DNA of 46,377 nt from Glycomyces salinus (GCF_016428645.1 NZ_JAELXW010000069.1:1-46377); one strand, 5' to 3'; shown: positions 1-8,594, numbered from the stretch's first letter. Translations and numbers: made by a program. Notes: a model not told the origin generated them from the sequence alone.

Positions 1-1
1 G

Positions 2-475
2 CAGGGGCTGCTGGTCGGCGAGCACGGGGCCGCCGGAGAGCTGGGCTACGTGCCCGCCTTCGCCGACCGGTCCGGCCCCGACGACCCGACCTTCCAGGAC
101 TGGATCGGCGCCCCCGCCGTCATTGAAATCGGCCGCGCTCACGGCCTCCACGGCCGGGACGCCGCCGATGTCATGGCGGTGGCGGTCGAACGGGGCTCAC
201 AGTCCTTCCTGGACGACTGCGCCGCCCGCTTCGCCGCGGCGGTCGGGATGCTGGGGTGCCTGTTCGACCCGCCCAGCATCGTCCTGGCCGGCGAGATCGC
301 CGCCGCCGGAGGCGAGGCCCTGATCGGGCCCGTCCGGGCCGCCTCCGGTCGCTTCGGCGACCGGGTGGTGCGCTCGGGAGTCGAGGGCGACGCGGTGGCC
401 GTCGGCGCGCTGGACTCGGCGTACGCTGACCTCAAGGCCCGCATCCTCGACTCGGTCCTTGAGGCCGGGCGGTAG
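2..475 (+). CDS. ROK-family protein (sugar kinase or repressor), C-terminal part only
   Basis: The reading frame is open from the window edge, so the N-terminus is missing and only about 157 residues are visible. The GAAGELGYVP stretch near the cut matches the G-x-x-G-E-(I/L)-G-H/Y motif of ROK proteins. The tail (DPPSIVLAGEIAAAGG, then a GAL segment) matches the C-terminal lobe, which carries the 'P..IVLGG' strand. ROK proteins are either cytoplasmic sugar kinases or, with an N-terminal winged helix, sugar-responsive repressors; the missing half decides which. A regulator would fit, because the next genes form a sugar kinase/GH4 operon, but that is inference. It converges on and exactly abuts the next gene (stop 473-475 against stop 476-478). 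Confidence 0.8.
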   Translation, partial: QGLLVGEHGAAGELGYVPAFADRSGPDDPTFQDWIGAPAVIEIGRAHGLHGRDAADVMAVAVERGSQSFLDDCAARFAAAVGMLGCLFDPPSIVLAGEIAAAGGEALIGPVRAASGRFGDRVVRSGVEGDAVAVGALDSAYADLKARILDSVLEAGR

Positions 476-1477
476 TCAGACCGCGAGCGGTTCGCGCTCG
501 GCGAGCTGCGCGGCCAGGCGCCGGTGGGCCCGGCCCGCGAACCGTCCGGTGAGGACGTCGAGGGCCGCCCAGGCCGCGCCGAGCACGGGCGGGCGCCGCA
601 GCGTGCGGTAGCGCGCCAGCGGGTGCGCCTCGGCCAGACGCTCGCGGACGCTCCGGTACAGCACCGGGGGCTCGGACCGGAGCACTCCTCCCCCGCCCAC
701 GACGGTGAACGACCCGCCGCCGAGGCCGAGGCGGTCGGCCGAGACCCGAACCATGGCCGCGATCTCCTCAGCCTGGCGGTCCACCGTCCGCAGCGCGAGC
801 TCGTCGCCTTCAGCGGCGGCCGCGAACAGCGGCGGCACCAGCCCGTGGAGCCGCGCACGGTCGATCTCGCCCAGGTGCACGCCGATCGCCACGTCCACGG
901 CCGAGGCGGTGCCGAAGTGCTCCCGCACCACTTCGGTCAGAGCCGTGGCCGGCCCGCGGCCGTCCTCGCCGCGCACCGCGTGGTGCAGCGCGGCCTCGGC
1001 CAGGTCCTCGCCGCCGCCCCAGTCTCCGGTGGCGCGGCCGAGCGCCGGGAACCGGGAGAGGTCGCCGCACTCATTGCGGCCCACACAGTTCATTCCGGCC
1101 CCGCAGACCACGGCGACGGCGTTCCGGTCGTCGGTCCCGGCGCGCAGCAGGGCGAAGGTGTCGTTGTCGATCCGGATCCGGCGGGCCCAGCGCCGCGAGT
1201 CGGCGTCGCCGCCGAGCCGTTCGAGCTCGAACGGCAGGTCGGCTCCTGCCAGCAGGATCTCGACGCGCTCCAGCGGCGAGGCGTCCCAACCGGATTCGGC
1301 GCGGGCGCCGTCGATGAGCTTGCCGAGGTAGTCGATCGCCTCGCGGTAGCCGAGGCGGTGCGGCGAGGAGGTCCCGCCGCGCACGAAGGCGTGGACGCGG
1401 CCGTCGGCGGTGGCGGCGAGCACGTCGGTCTTGGAGTTGCCGCCGTCGATCGCGACGAAGCGCCGGTCCGCGTTCAC
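476..1477 (-). CDS. BadF/BadG/BcrA-type ATPase, N-acetylglucosamine-kinase-like sugar kinase
   Basis: A protein of 333 aa of the ASKHA (actin/hexokinase) fold. The N-terminal FVAIDGGNSKTDV is the phosphate-1 loop of the BadF/GlcNAc-kinase group. VVCGAGMNCVG and LGRATGDWGGG match the central phosphate motifs, and FTVVGGGGVLRS the adenosine motif. The family phosphorylates amino sugars or other hexoses with ATP in the cytoplasm. I place the start at the GTG ending at 1477, which overlaps the stop of the upstream GH4 gene by 4 bp (GTGA); a TTG at 1483 is the alternative. The coupling to a GH4 enzyme that needs 6-phosphorylated glycosides suggests that this kinase makes its substrate, which is inference. 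Family assignment is sound; the exact sugar is unknown. Confidence 0.82.
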   Translation of the reverse strand: MNADRRFVAIDGGNSKTDVLAATADGRVHAFVRGGTSSPHRLGYREAIDYLGKLIDGARAESGWDASPLERVEILLAGADLPFELERLGGDADSRRWARRIRIDNDTFALLRAGTDDRNAVAVVCGAGMNCVGRNECGDLSRFPALGRATGDWGGGEDLAEAALHHAVRGEDGRGPATALTEVVREHFGTASAVDVAIGVHLGEIDRARLHGLVPPLFAAAAEGDELALRTVDRQAEEIAAMVRVSADRLGLGGGSFTVVGGGGVLRSEPPVLYRSVRERLAEAHPLARYRTLRRPPVLGAAWAALDVLTGRFAGRAHRRLAAQLAEREPLAV

Positions 1478-2721
1478 GCCCAAGGCAGGTGTTCCCGCCC
1501 CGCCGCGATGAGGCGGCCCGTCAGCGCCTCCGCCAGGTCGTGCTGGCCGATCAGCGGATGGGCCAGCAGCGCTTCGTAGACGCGCCGTTCCCCGCCGCGC
1601 ACGGCGGCCTCGACGCCGAGCTCCTCATAGGCCGCGACCGAGGCGACCAGGCCGCGCTGGCGCGGCCCGAGGGTCCGCTCGGCCGCGGGGGTGATCCAGG
1701 AGCGGACCCGCGCCGAGACCTCGATGACCGCCTCGTCGGGCAGGTACGGCAGGAACCCGCGGTTGCGGACGTTGACGGCGTGGACGGCGCCGTCGGTGGT
1801 CAGCAACGAGCGCAGCAGCGCCACGGCGGCCTCGGAGTAGTAGGCCCCGCCGCGCTGGGAGAGCAGCTCGGGCTTGCGGTCGAGGGCCGGGTCGGCGTAG
1901 AGGCGCCACAGCTCGGCCTCGATCCGGGCCACTTCCCGGCCGCGCGAGGGCTCGTGGCGCAGCCGCTCCACTTCGGCGTCGTGGGCGTAGTAGTAGTGCA
2001 GGTAGTAGGAGGGCACGCGGCCGTCGGCGAAGGTCGCGGCCGGCAGCCCGGTCTCGTCGGCCACGGCCTCGGCGTGGCGGTCGAGCAGTTCGGGCAGGAG
2101 GTCGCGCCCATCCGCGCGGACCGCGGTCTCCCAGGTCAGGTGGTTGAGCCCCACATGGTCGAGTTCGAGCTCGGCGCTGTCGCGTCCGAGCATGGCGGCG
2201 AAGCGCCGGTGGAAGCCGATGGCCACGTTGCACAGTCCGACGGCCCGATGCCCGGCGTCGAGGAGGGCGCGGGTGACCATGCCGACCGGATTGGTGAAGT
2301 CGACGATCCAGGCGCCGGGGGCGGCCCGGAGGCGGACCCGCTCGGCGATGTCGAGGACGACCGGGATGGTGCGCAGGGCCTTGGCCAGTCCCCCGGCGCC
2401 GGTAGTCTCCTGGCCGACGCAACCGCATTCGACCGGGAAGGCCTCGTCGGCGATGCGGGCGGCCTGCCCGCCGACGCGGAGCTGCAGCAGCACCGCCGCG
2501 GCGCCGTCGACGCCCCGGTCGAGGTCGGTGGTCCACTCGACCTCTGCCGGATGCCCGCGGCGGCGCAGGATGCGGCGGACCAGCGGGCCGATGACGTCGA
2601 GCTTGCTCCGGTCGGGGTCGACCAGCACGAGCCGGTCGACTCCGAGCCCGGCGGCGGCGCCGATGCCTTCGGCGAGTTCGGGGGTGTAGGTGGAACCGCC
2701 ACCGATGACGGCGATCTTCAT
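1474..2721 (-). CDS. GH4 family glycosidase, 6-phospho-beta-glucosidase type
   Basis: A protein of 415 aa. The N-terminal IAVIGGGSTYTPEL is the NAD-binding loop peculiar to glycoside hydrolase family 4. CVGQETTGAGG, GLCNVAIGF (metal-ligand Cys164 and Asn165) and DHVGLNHLTW (His194) are the signature blocks for NAD- and Mn2+-dependent hydrolysis by oxidation at C3 and elimination. The enzymes are cytoplasmic and cleave 6-phospho-glycosides; the sequence looks most like the 6-phospho-beta-glucosidase branch. The length is slightly below the usual 430-450. It is first in a two-gene operon with the kinase at 476-1477. A TTGACA-N17-TAATCT promoter lies upstream (2778-2806). No PTS gene is visible here, so the phosphate probably comes from the kinase. 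Confidence 0.9.
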   Translation of the reverse strand: MKIAVIGGGSTYTPELAEGIGAAAGLGVDRLVLVDPDRSKLDVIGPLVRRILRRRGHPAEVEWTTDLDRGVDGAAAVLLQLRVGGQAARIADEAFPVECGCVGQETTGAGGLAKALRTIPVVLDIAERVRLRAAPGAWIVDFTNPVGMVTRALLDAGHRAVGLCNVAIGFHRRFAAMLGRDSAELELDHVGLNHLTWETAVRADGRDLLPELLDRHAEAVADETGLPAATFADGRVPSYYLHYYYAHDAEVERLRHEPSRGREVARIEAELWRLYADPALDRKPELLSQRGGAYYSEAAVALLRSLLTTDGAVHAVNVRNRGFLPYLPDEAVIEVSARVRSWITPAAERTLGPRQRGLVASVAAYEELGVEAAVRGGERRVYEALLAHPLIGQHDLAEALTGRLIAAGREHLPWA

Positions 2722-2777
2722 TCGGGTCCTCTCGTCGGGGAGGCCGGGCGAGGAGGCTCCGCCCGAGATTAATAGAT

Positions 2778-2806
2778 AGATTATCTAACTAACCAATCTC
2801 TGTCAA
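2778..2806 (-). promoter_or_regulatory. sigma70-type promoter of the GH4-kinase operon
   Basis: On the minus strand a perfect TTGACA -35 (2801-2806) and a TAATCT -10 (2778-2783) are separated by 17 bp. The spacer carries TTAGTTAGA, and its complement ACTAACCA recurs just before the divergent phosphoesterase gene (2880-2889 region), suggesting a shared regulator. Confidence 0.7.
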
Positions 2807-2829
2807 CGCCGACTCCGCAACACAAGGCA

Positions 2830-2858
2830 TTGACGGATGACGATGCTCCTTGTATGGT
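2830..2858 (+). promoter_or_regulatory. promoter of the secreted phosphoesterase gene
   Basis: TTGACG (2830-2835), a 17-bp spacer and TATGGT (2853-2858) on the plus strand. Transcription would begin near 2865. This rules out the ATG at 2837 as the start codon and supports the one at 2903. Confidence 0.6.
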
Positions 2859-2902
2859 CAGATAATAGTCAGTCATTCTTACTAACCATTGATTGGAGGG
2901 AC

Positions 2903-4603
2903 ATGCGCTCGCACCGACTCAGGCGCCCCGCCGCGCTGCTGACCGTGCTCGGCGTCGGCATCGCCGCCGTGATCACGGCCTCCGGCCTCGGCTGGGCCGC
3001 CGAACCCCTGCTGTCCCAAGGCAAACCGGCATCGGCGTCCTCGATCGAGGACGCCTCCTTCACCCCGGGCCTGGCCGTCGACGGCGACCAGGGCACCCGC
3101 TGGGCCAGCGCCGAAGGCGCCGACCCGCAGTGGATCCAGGTCGACCTCGGCGCCGTGGCCGAAGTCACCCGCGTCGACCTGCGCTGGGAGGTGGCCTACG
3201 CCGCCTCCTACCGCATCGAGTTCTCCACGGACGGTTCGTCCTGGACCACCGTGTACAGCACCACCTCGGGAACCGGAGGGTTCGAGGAGATCGCCTCAGC
3301 CTCCGGCCCGGCCCGCTTCGTGCGGGTCACGGGCACCGAACGCGGCACCCCGTACGGATACTCGCTGTGGGAGTTCGAGGTGTACGGCGACAGCAGCAGC
3401 GCACCGAACACCGACTACCAGGCCGAGGACGCCGTCATAGGCGCTGGGCAGGTCGACTCCGACCACGCCGGGTACACCGGCACCGGATTCGTCAACTACG
3501 ACAACACCACCGGCTCCTTCGTCGAATGGACCGTCGAAGTCGAGGAGGCCGGGGATTACGACCTGAGCTTCAGGTACGCCAACGGCACCGCGACCGACCG
3601 CCCGATGGCGATCACCCTGGACGGGAGCGAGATCGACCCCGCGCTCTCGTTCCCGGGCACCGGCGCCTGGGACCACTGGCGGACCTCGGCGGTCACCGCC
3701 TCCCTGGCGGCGGGCACCCACACCGTCAGAGCGACCGCGAACACCGGCGACGGCGGCCCCAACGTGGACCGGCTGACGCTGTCGGCCGCCACGGCGCCTC
3801 CGGACTCGTTCACCGTGGTCGCAGCCGGGGACATCGCCGAGCAGTGCACCGCGGACGAGTCCGGCTGCGTCCACCCGCTCACGGCGGACAGGACCGCGGC
3901 CCTCGACCCGGACTTCGTGATCACCATGGGCGACAACCAGTACGACGACGCCAGGCTGGAGGACTTCGAGAACTACTACGACGACACCTGGGGCCGGTTC
4001 AACTCGATCGTCAAACCCACTCCGGGCAACCACGAGTCCTACGACCCGGCCGGATTCGAGGTGGGCTACAAGGAGTACTTCGGCTCGATCGCCACCCCCG
4101 AGGGCACCACCTGGTACAGCTACGACGTCGGGAACTGGCACTTCATCGCGCTGGACTCCAACATCTTCGACGATCCCGACCAACTCGCCTGGCTCGAGGA
4201 CGACCTGGCCGCCAACACCAGAGACTGCATTGCCGCCTACTGGCACCACCCGCTCTACAGCTCGGGCGGCCACGGCAACGACCCGGTCAGCCGACCGGTG
4301 TGGGACCGGCTGCTCGACTACGAGGCCGACCTCGTCCTGGGCGGCCACGACCACCACTACGAGCGGTTCGCCCCGCAGAACGCCTACGGCGACTACGACC
4401 CGAACGGGATCGTCGAGATCATCGGCGGCACCGGAGGCGCGAACCCGTACGACATCGAGAACGTCCAGCCCAACAGCGAGTTCCGGCTCAGCGGCAGCTT
4501 CGGCGTGGTGGCACTGACCTTCACCGACACCGGCTACTCCTGGGACTACGTCGAGCACACCGGCGCGGTCCTCGACAGCTCCCCCGAATACTCCTGCCAC
4601 TGA
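2903..4603 (+). CDS. secreted metallophosphoesterase with discoidin (F5/8C) and CBM6/35-type domains
   Basis: A protein of 566 aa from ATG 2903, which has GGAGG just upstream; the predicted transcript excludes the ATG at 2837. Residues 1 to about 33 are a Sec signal peptide with an Arg-rich n-region and a long hydrophobic core. About 36-160 form a discoidin-like carbohydrate-binding domain (GLAVDGDQGTRWAS, WIQVDLG). About 166-293 form a CBM6/CBM35-like domain (YQAEDA, GFVNYDN, GPNVDRLTL). About 300-560 form a calcineurin-like phosphoesterase with the metal motifs AGDI, GDNQYDD, GNHE, YWHHP and GGHDHHYER. It probably acts outside the cell, bound to polysaccharide, releasing phosphate from esters; the substrate is unknown. 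It is divergent from the GH4 operon. Confidence 0.9.
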   Translation: MRSHRLRRPAALLTVLGVGIAAVITASGLGWAAEPLLSQGKPASASSIEDASFTPGLAVDGDQGTRWASAEGADPQWIQVDLGAVAEVTRVDLRWEVAYAASYRIEFSTDGSSWTTVYSTTSGTGGFEEIASASGPARFVRVTGTERGTPYGYSLWEFEVYGDSSSAPNTDYQAEDAVIGAGQVDSDHAGYTGTGFVNYDNTTGSFVEWTVEVEEAGDYDLSFRYANGTATDRPMAITLDGSEIDPALSFPGTGAWDHWRTSAVTASLAAGTHTVRATANTGDGGPNVDRLTLSAATAPPDSFTVVAAGDIAEQCTADESGCVHPLTADRTAALDPDFVITMGDNQYDDARLEDFENYYDDTWGRFNSIVKPTPGNHESYDPAGFEVGYKEYFGSIATPEGTTWYSYDVGNWHFIALDSNIFDDPDQLAWLEDDLAANTRDCIAAYWHHPLYSSGGHGNDPVSRPVWDRLLDYEADLVLGGHDHHYERFAPQNAYGDYDPNGIVEIIGGTGGANPYDIENVQPNSEFRLSGSFGVVALTFTDTGYSWDYVEHTGAVLDSSPEYSCH

Positions 4604-4615
4604 CCGCCCGCATGA

Positions 4616-4645
4616 GGGCCGCGGCGGCGACAGGAGCCGCGGCCC
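4616..4645 (+). terminator. hairpin between phosphoesterase and MFS gene
   Basis: A perfect 10-bp inverted repeat, GGGCCGCGGC (4616-4625) and GCCGCGGCCC (4636-4645), with a 10-nt loop. It starts 12 bp after the phosphoesterase stop. There is no T-tract, as is common for GC-rich actinobacterial terminators; it may only attenuate readthrough into the MFS gene. Confidence 0.5.
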
Positions 4646-4663
4646 ACACCGAAAGGAACTTCC

Positions 4664-5869
4664 ATGTACGTGGCCACGACGGGCAGACCCGCGGGATCGC
4701 GACTGGGCTTCATGACCGGCAACGTGCTGGCTCTGGGCTCGGTCAGCCTGGTCACCGACGTCTCGGCCGAGATGGTGACCTCGGTGCTGCCGCTCTACCT
4801 GGTGGTGGGCCTGGGCATGAGCCCGCTGCTGTTCGGCCTGATCGACGGCGTCTACAACGGCGTCACGGCGCTGGTGCGCGTCGTCGGCGGCGCCGCCGCC
4901 GACCGCTGGAGGCGGCACAAGCTTGTGGCCGGGACGGGATACGGGCTGTCGGCCTGCTCCAAGCTCGGGCTCCTCGCGGCCGGTTCCTCGATCCCGATGC
5001 TGGCGGGTGTGATCGCGGTCGACCGGATCGGCAAGGGCATCCGGACGGCCCCGCGCGACGCCCTGATCTCGCTGTCGGCCCCGAAGGACCGGCTCGGCGC
5101 CGCCTTCGGCATGCACCGGGCGATGGACGTGTGCGGCGCGCTGCTCGGCCCGCTGGCGGCCTTCGCGGTCCTGTGGAGCACCGGCGGATCCTTCGACGCG
5201 GTGTTCGTGACCAGCTTCTGCTGCGCGGCCTTCGGCGTGGTCCTGCTGGCCCTGTTCGTCTCGGACCGGCGCGGACCGGCCCGGCGGGGCGCCACCTCGC
5301 TGCGGCGCGCGCTCCGGACGCCGGGGGCCGGACGGCTCTGCCTGGTCGCCGGTCTGCTCGCGCTGGTGGTCGTCGGCGACAACTTCGCCTACCTCATCAT
5401 GGGCCGCCGGGCCGACCTGGCCGCCGAGTACTTCCCGCTGCTCCCGCTGGGCACCGCGGCCGCGTACCTGCTGCTGGCCGTGCCGATGGGGCACCTGGCC
5501 GACCGGGTGGGGCGATGGCGGCTGTTCCTGGCCGGGCACGCGGTGCTGCCGGCGGCATACGGGCTGCTGGCGTTCGCCCCCGATCACCTGCTGCTGCTGG
5601 GCGTGCCGCTGCTGCTCGGGGTCAGCTACGCGGCGACCGACGGCGTGCTCATGGCGATGGCCGGGCCGGTCTTCCCCGAAGCGGTGCGCGGCAGCGGGAT
5701 GGCACTGGTGCAGTCGTCCCAGGCGGCGGCACGCCTGGCCGGATCGGTCCTTTTCGGGGCGATGTGGACGTGGTGGGGCATGACCGAGGCGGTCCTGGCG
5801 GCCTCGGTGTGCCTGGTCGTCGCGCTGATCCTGGTGGCGGGGCGGGCCAGGCGCTGGGGGTTCGCATGA
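4664..5869 (+). CDS. major facilitator superfamily transporter
   Basis: A 401-aa integral membrane protein with about 11-12 hydrophobic helices. The loop between helices 2 and 3 (GGAAADRWRRHK) matches the MFS G-x-x-x-D-R-x-x-R-R/K signature, and GHLADRVGRWR repeats it in the second half. The VDRIGKGIRTAPRDALIS segment is typical of a drug/metabolite-efflux-like MFS branch. ATG 4664 has AAAGGAA a few bases upstream. Its stop overlaps the next start by 4 bp (ATGA), so it is translationally coupled to the propeller protein. Substrate and direction cannot be read from the sequence. Confidence 0.88.
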   Translation: MYVATTGRPAGSRLGFMTGNVLALGSVSLVTDVSAEMVTSVLPLYLVVGLGMSPLLFGLIDGVYNGVTALVRVVGGAAADRWRRHKLVAGTGYGLSACSKLGLLAAGSSIPMLAGVIAVDRIGKGIRTAPRDALISLSAPKDRLGAAFGMHRAMDVCGALLGPLAAFAVLWSTGGSFDAVFVTSFCCAAFGVVLLALFVSDRRGPARRGATSLRRALRTPGAGRLCLVAGLLALVVVGDNFAYLIMGRRADLAAEYFPLLPLGTAAAYLLLAVPMGHLADRVGRWRLFLAGHAVLPAAYGLLAFAPDHLLLLGVPLLLGVSYAATDGVLMAMAGPVFPEAVRGSGMALVQSSQAAARLAGSVLFGAMWTWWGMTEAVLAASVCLVVALILVAGRARRWGFA

Positions 5870-6822
5870 GACACGGAAAACCGCTGGTCGCGGCGGTCGC
5901 GGCCGTGCTGCTGGCCGCGGTGGCCGGATGGTACGTGCTCCAGTCCCGGCAGGTCCCCTCGCGGGCCCAGGATGTCCCGACCGCGTTCGACGAGCCCGGG
6001 CTGTACGTCGTCGCCGAGAGCGGCGTGGTGAGCGTCCCGGCCGCCGAACCGGGTGGGCGGCGACGGGCGGCCGGACTGCGCTGCGACCGGTTCCACGCCG
6101 ACGCCGGGGTCGGGGTGTGCCTGGCCGCGGCGCCGGGCCTGGTACCGACCACCGAGGTGACCGTGATGGCCGACGACGGCACCGAACTGGACCGGGCCGA
6201 GGTCGCCGGGGTCCCGAACCGGGCCCGGGTCTCGGGCTCGGGCCGAATGGTCGCGTGGACGACCTTCGTCGTCGGCGACTCCTATGCGGACGGGAACTTT
6301 TCGACCCGGACCTCGATCCTCGACCTGGAGACCGGGCATCTGATCGTCAACATGGAGACCATCCAGCTCTACCTCGGCGGGGAGCGGCACCACGCGGCCG
6401 ACGTGAACTACTGGGGCGTCACCTTCACCGACGACGACAACGTCTTCTACGCCACGGTCGCCACCGGCGGGCGGACCCACCTGGTGCGCGGCGACCTGGA
6501 CCGGTGGGCGGCCGAGGACGTGCGGGAGAACGTCGAGTGCCCCTCGCTGTCGCCGGACGGCACGCGGATCGCCTTCAAAGAGCGGACCGGCGACGGGGCC
6601 CGGCCGTGGCGGTTGGCCGTGCTCGACCTCGGCACCGGTCGGGAGACCGAGCTGCCCGGCACCGACGGCGTCGACGACCAGGCGCTCTGGCTCGACGGGG
6701 ACACCCTTGCCTACGGCTCGGACGGCGGGGTGTGGGCGGTGGCGGCCGACGGCTCGGCCGAGCCGCGGCTGCTGGCCGAGGACGCCGCCTCCCCGTCGAT
6801 CGTCGGCGGCTGGGGGGCCTGA
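5866..6822 (+). CDS. membrane-anchored TolB-like beta-propeller protein
   Basis: A protein of 318 aa. An N-terminal hydrophobic segment (residues 6-24, no lipobox Cys) would serve as signal anchor, so the bulk lies outside the membrane. WD40/TolB-like blades are visible: CPSLSPDGTRIAFKE, a second LDLGTGRETELPG strand set, and LWLDGDTLAYGSDGGVWAV, each with a beta-strand, D-G turn and aromatic pattern. The start ATG overlaps the MFS stop (ATGA), so the two form a pair and may work together in transport or sensing, which is inference. The 3' end runs 112 bp into the 3' end of the convergent DUF2264 gene. Confidence 0.75.
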   Translation: MRHGKPLVAAVAAVLLAAVAGWYVLQSRQVPSRAQDVPTAFDEPGLYVVAESGVVSVPAAEPGGRRRAAGLRCDRFHADAGVGVCLAAAPGLVPTTEVTVMADDGTELDRAEVAGVPNRARVSGSGRMVAWTTFVVGDSYADGNFSTRTSILDLETGHLIVNMETIQLYLGGERHHAADVNYWGVTFTDDDNVFYATVATGGRTHLVRGDLDRWAAEDVRENVECPSLSPDGTRIAFKERTGDGARPWRLAVLDLGTGRETELPGTDGVDDQALWLDGDTLAYGSDGGVWAVAADGSAEPRLLAEDAASPSIVGGWGA

Positions 6823-8594
6823 CCGGAGGGGCCCGACCCCTGCTTCCAAAGCCGCTCCCAGGGGCCGGGCCCCGCCGCGAGCACCTCGCACGACAGGCGG
6901 TGCTCGCCGGGCTCGCACCGGCCGCGGAGGGTGGGGATCACGGTGCGCGGATGCAGCAGGTTCGTGTTCGGCTCGGCCCGGACCAGCTCGCCGGTCCGGG
7001 CCCGGTCGAGGTCGCGCAGGCCGCTGAACCCGGCGGGGTAGGCGGCCTGGGCGAAACCGGGGCCGGACTCCTCCCGGCCGCGCGGGTCGGCCGGGTCGTC
7101 GCCGGTGCGGTCCAGCGCCCAGCCGCCCTCGGCGGTCCACAGGGGCCTGCCGGTCCGGACCAGGTGCGTGCGCACATGCCAAGGGCCCCCGGCCGTCAGG
7201 GTGGTCTCGATCTCGACGTCCGGCCAGGGCCGCCACCGGGAGCGGACCGTCCCGCCCTCGACCCGGACCTCCTCGGCGCTCTCGCGCACCCGCCAGTGCG
7301 TCCCGTCCTCCGACAGCGCAAGCATCGAATCGGCGGCGAGCTGATGCAGGCCGTGCCCGCCGGCCGGAACGCTGAAGCCGAACGCGGTCGAGTAGGCGAA
7401 CTTCGCGTACTTCTCGGCGCCGTGGCGGAACTGGAGGCCGCTCTGGCCTCCGGCCAGCGCCCACGCGTGGGTCCTGTCGCGGACGAGGACCATGCCCGCA
7501 TGCGGCTGCGGCCGCACCGGTTCCAACCGGGGCGGCCCGGTCTCCTCGGCGCGCCAGAACGGGTGCCCGCCCGGCAGGGCCAGCGGCAGGAACGCCTTCA
7601 TGGCCCAGTAGGGGGACCCCGGAGAGTTGTAGGCCTCGGTGAGATTGAGGTCGGGGTAGGCGTAGCCGATGGTGAGCAGGCCCGCCTCGTCGACCGCCGG
7701 AAGCCGGGCCCAGTGGCGCAGGTGCCGCAGCAGCAGCCCCTTCACCTGGCCCCACGGCAGCGCCTCGACGTCGGCGAAGGCGAGCGCGCCCCAGAACCCG
7801 GCCTGCGCGAACCGGTAGATCAGACTGCGCCCGTATGGGATCGCGGCGCCGTCGTCGGCGAACCAGTGGGCGAAGTCGGCGGCGAAGGCCGCGGCCCGCT
7901 CCCGCAGGCGCCGCGCGCGGTCCGCGTCGTCGTCGCCGGACAGCCGCGCGTAGACCAGGCCGTACAGGTGCATGGCCCAGGGCGTGTAGTAGTCGGCCCG
8001 GTCGGTGGGGCCGTCGGTGTACCACCCGTCCCCTGTCGCGAACGTCTCGAGCCGGTCGAGCGCGGCCCGCTCGGCCTCGCGATCGCGGCCCTCTGCGCCG
8101 ACGGCGCGGAGTCCGAGTCCGACCAGGACCCGGAAGAACAGCCAGTTGTTGTCGTGCAGGCGCGCGTGGTTGATGCCCGCCAGCCAGCGCGCGAGGCGGT
8201 CTTTCGCCGGGCCCGGCAGCGGTTCCCAGAACCGTTCGGGGGCGAGCGCGAGGGCGAAGCCGATGGCGGCGGCCTCGACGCAGCGCTGGCTGTGGTCGCC
8301 GATCGGGCCCCAGTACTCCGGGTGGCCGGGGTCGGTGCCCGCGTCGAGGCCGCGCAGGTACGGCTCCGGGTCGAAGTCTCCGCCGCCTGCGGCGAGCGGC
8401 GCCAGGCCCCACAGCGGCCGGGCGAAGCCCTCGAGCTCGGCGGCGGCGTCGGGGAAGTGCGCGCCGGTCGCGCCGAGCCGGGCCCGGGCGCGGCCGTCGC
8501 TGAGGCGGGCGGCCACCGGCCGCGCCAGTGCGGTGACGGCGTCGGCCAGGTCGTCGCGGGTGCGCAGGGGGTTGTCCTGCCAGGTGTGCGGCAT
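6711..8594 (-). CDS. DUF2264 family protein, probable glycoside hydrolase on uronosides
   Basis: A 627-aa protein from ATG 8594. It shows the DUF2264 pattern: NPLRTRDDLADAV near the N-terminus, FARPLWGLAPLAAGGG, WLFFRVLVGLGL, DGWYTDGPTDRADYYTPWAMH (two acidic residues in an alpha/alpha-barrel-like fold), and a C-terminal beta-rich half. To my knowledge DUF2264 overlaps GH154, which contains beta-glucuronidases. No signal peptide is visible, so it would act on imported oligosaccharides. It is the last gene of the aldarate/ABC operon, 11 bp after the 2-hydroxyacid dehydrogenase. This suits release of a uronic acid inside the cell (inference). The final roughly 35 residues are Ser/Ala/Pro-rich, overlap the convergent gene and look like readthrough to the next stop. 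Confidence 0.82.
   Translation of the reverse strand: MPHTWQDNPLRTRDDLADAVTALARPVAARLSDGRARARLGATGAHFPDAAAELEGFARPLWGLAPLAAGGGDFDPEPYLRGLDAGTDPGHPEYWGPIGDHSQRCVEAAAIGFALALAPERFWEPLPGPAKDRLARWLAGINHARLHDNNWLFFRVLVGLGLRAVGAEGRDREAERAALDRLETFATGDGWYTDGPTDRADYYTPWAMHLYGLVYARLSGDDDADRARRLRERAAAFAADFAHWFADDGAAIPYGRSLIYRFAQAGFWGALAFADVEALPWGQVKGLLLRHLRHWARLPAVDEAGLLTIGYAYPDLNLTEAYNSPGSPYWAMKAFLPLALPGGHPFWRAEETGPPRLEPVRPQPHAGMVLVRDRTHAWALAGGQSGLQFRHGAEKYAKFAYSTAFGFSVPAGGHGLHQLAADSMLALSEDGTHWRVRESAEEVRVEGGTVRSRWRPWPDVEIETTLTAGGPWHVRTHLVRTGRPLWTAEGGWALDRTGDDPADPRGREESGPGFAQAAYPAGFSGLRDLDRARTGELVRAEPNTNLLHPRTVIPTLRGRCEPGEHRLSCEVLAAGPGPWERLWKQGSGPSGQAPQPPTIDGEAASSASSRGSAEPSAATAHTPPSEP

Noticed and set aside
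2837..2902. ATG 2837 as the start of the phosphoesterase
   Set aside because: It lies before the predicted RNA start (about 2865) and places 22 unrelated residues before a proper signal peptide; ATG 2903 has a ribosome site.
3296..5587. 763-codon minus-strand open frame
   Set aside because: Its composition is Gly/Arg/Val/Gln shadow of the plus-strand genes, with no domain and no ribosome site.
2893..6822. A 1309-codon plus-strand open frame spanning three genes
   Set aside because: Only its last 319 codons (5866-6822) read like protein; the rest is Arg/Pro/Gly-rich shadow of the phosphoesterase and MFS genes in a GC-rich genome.
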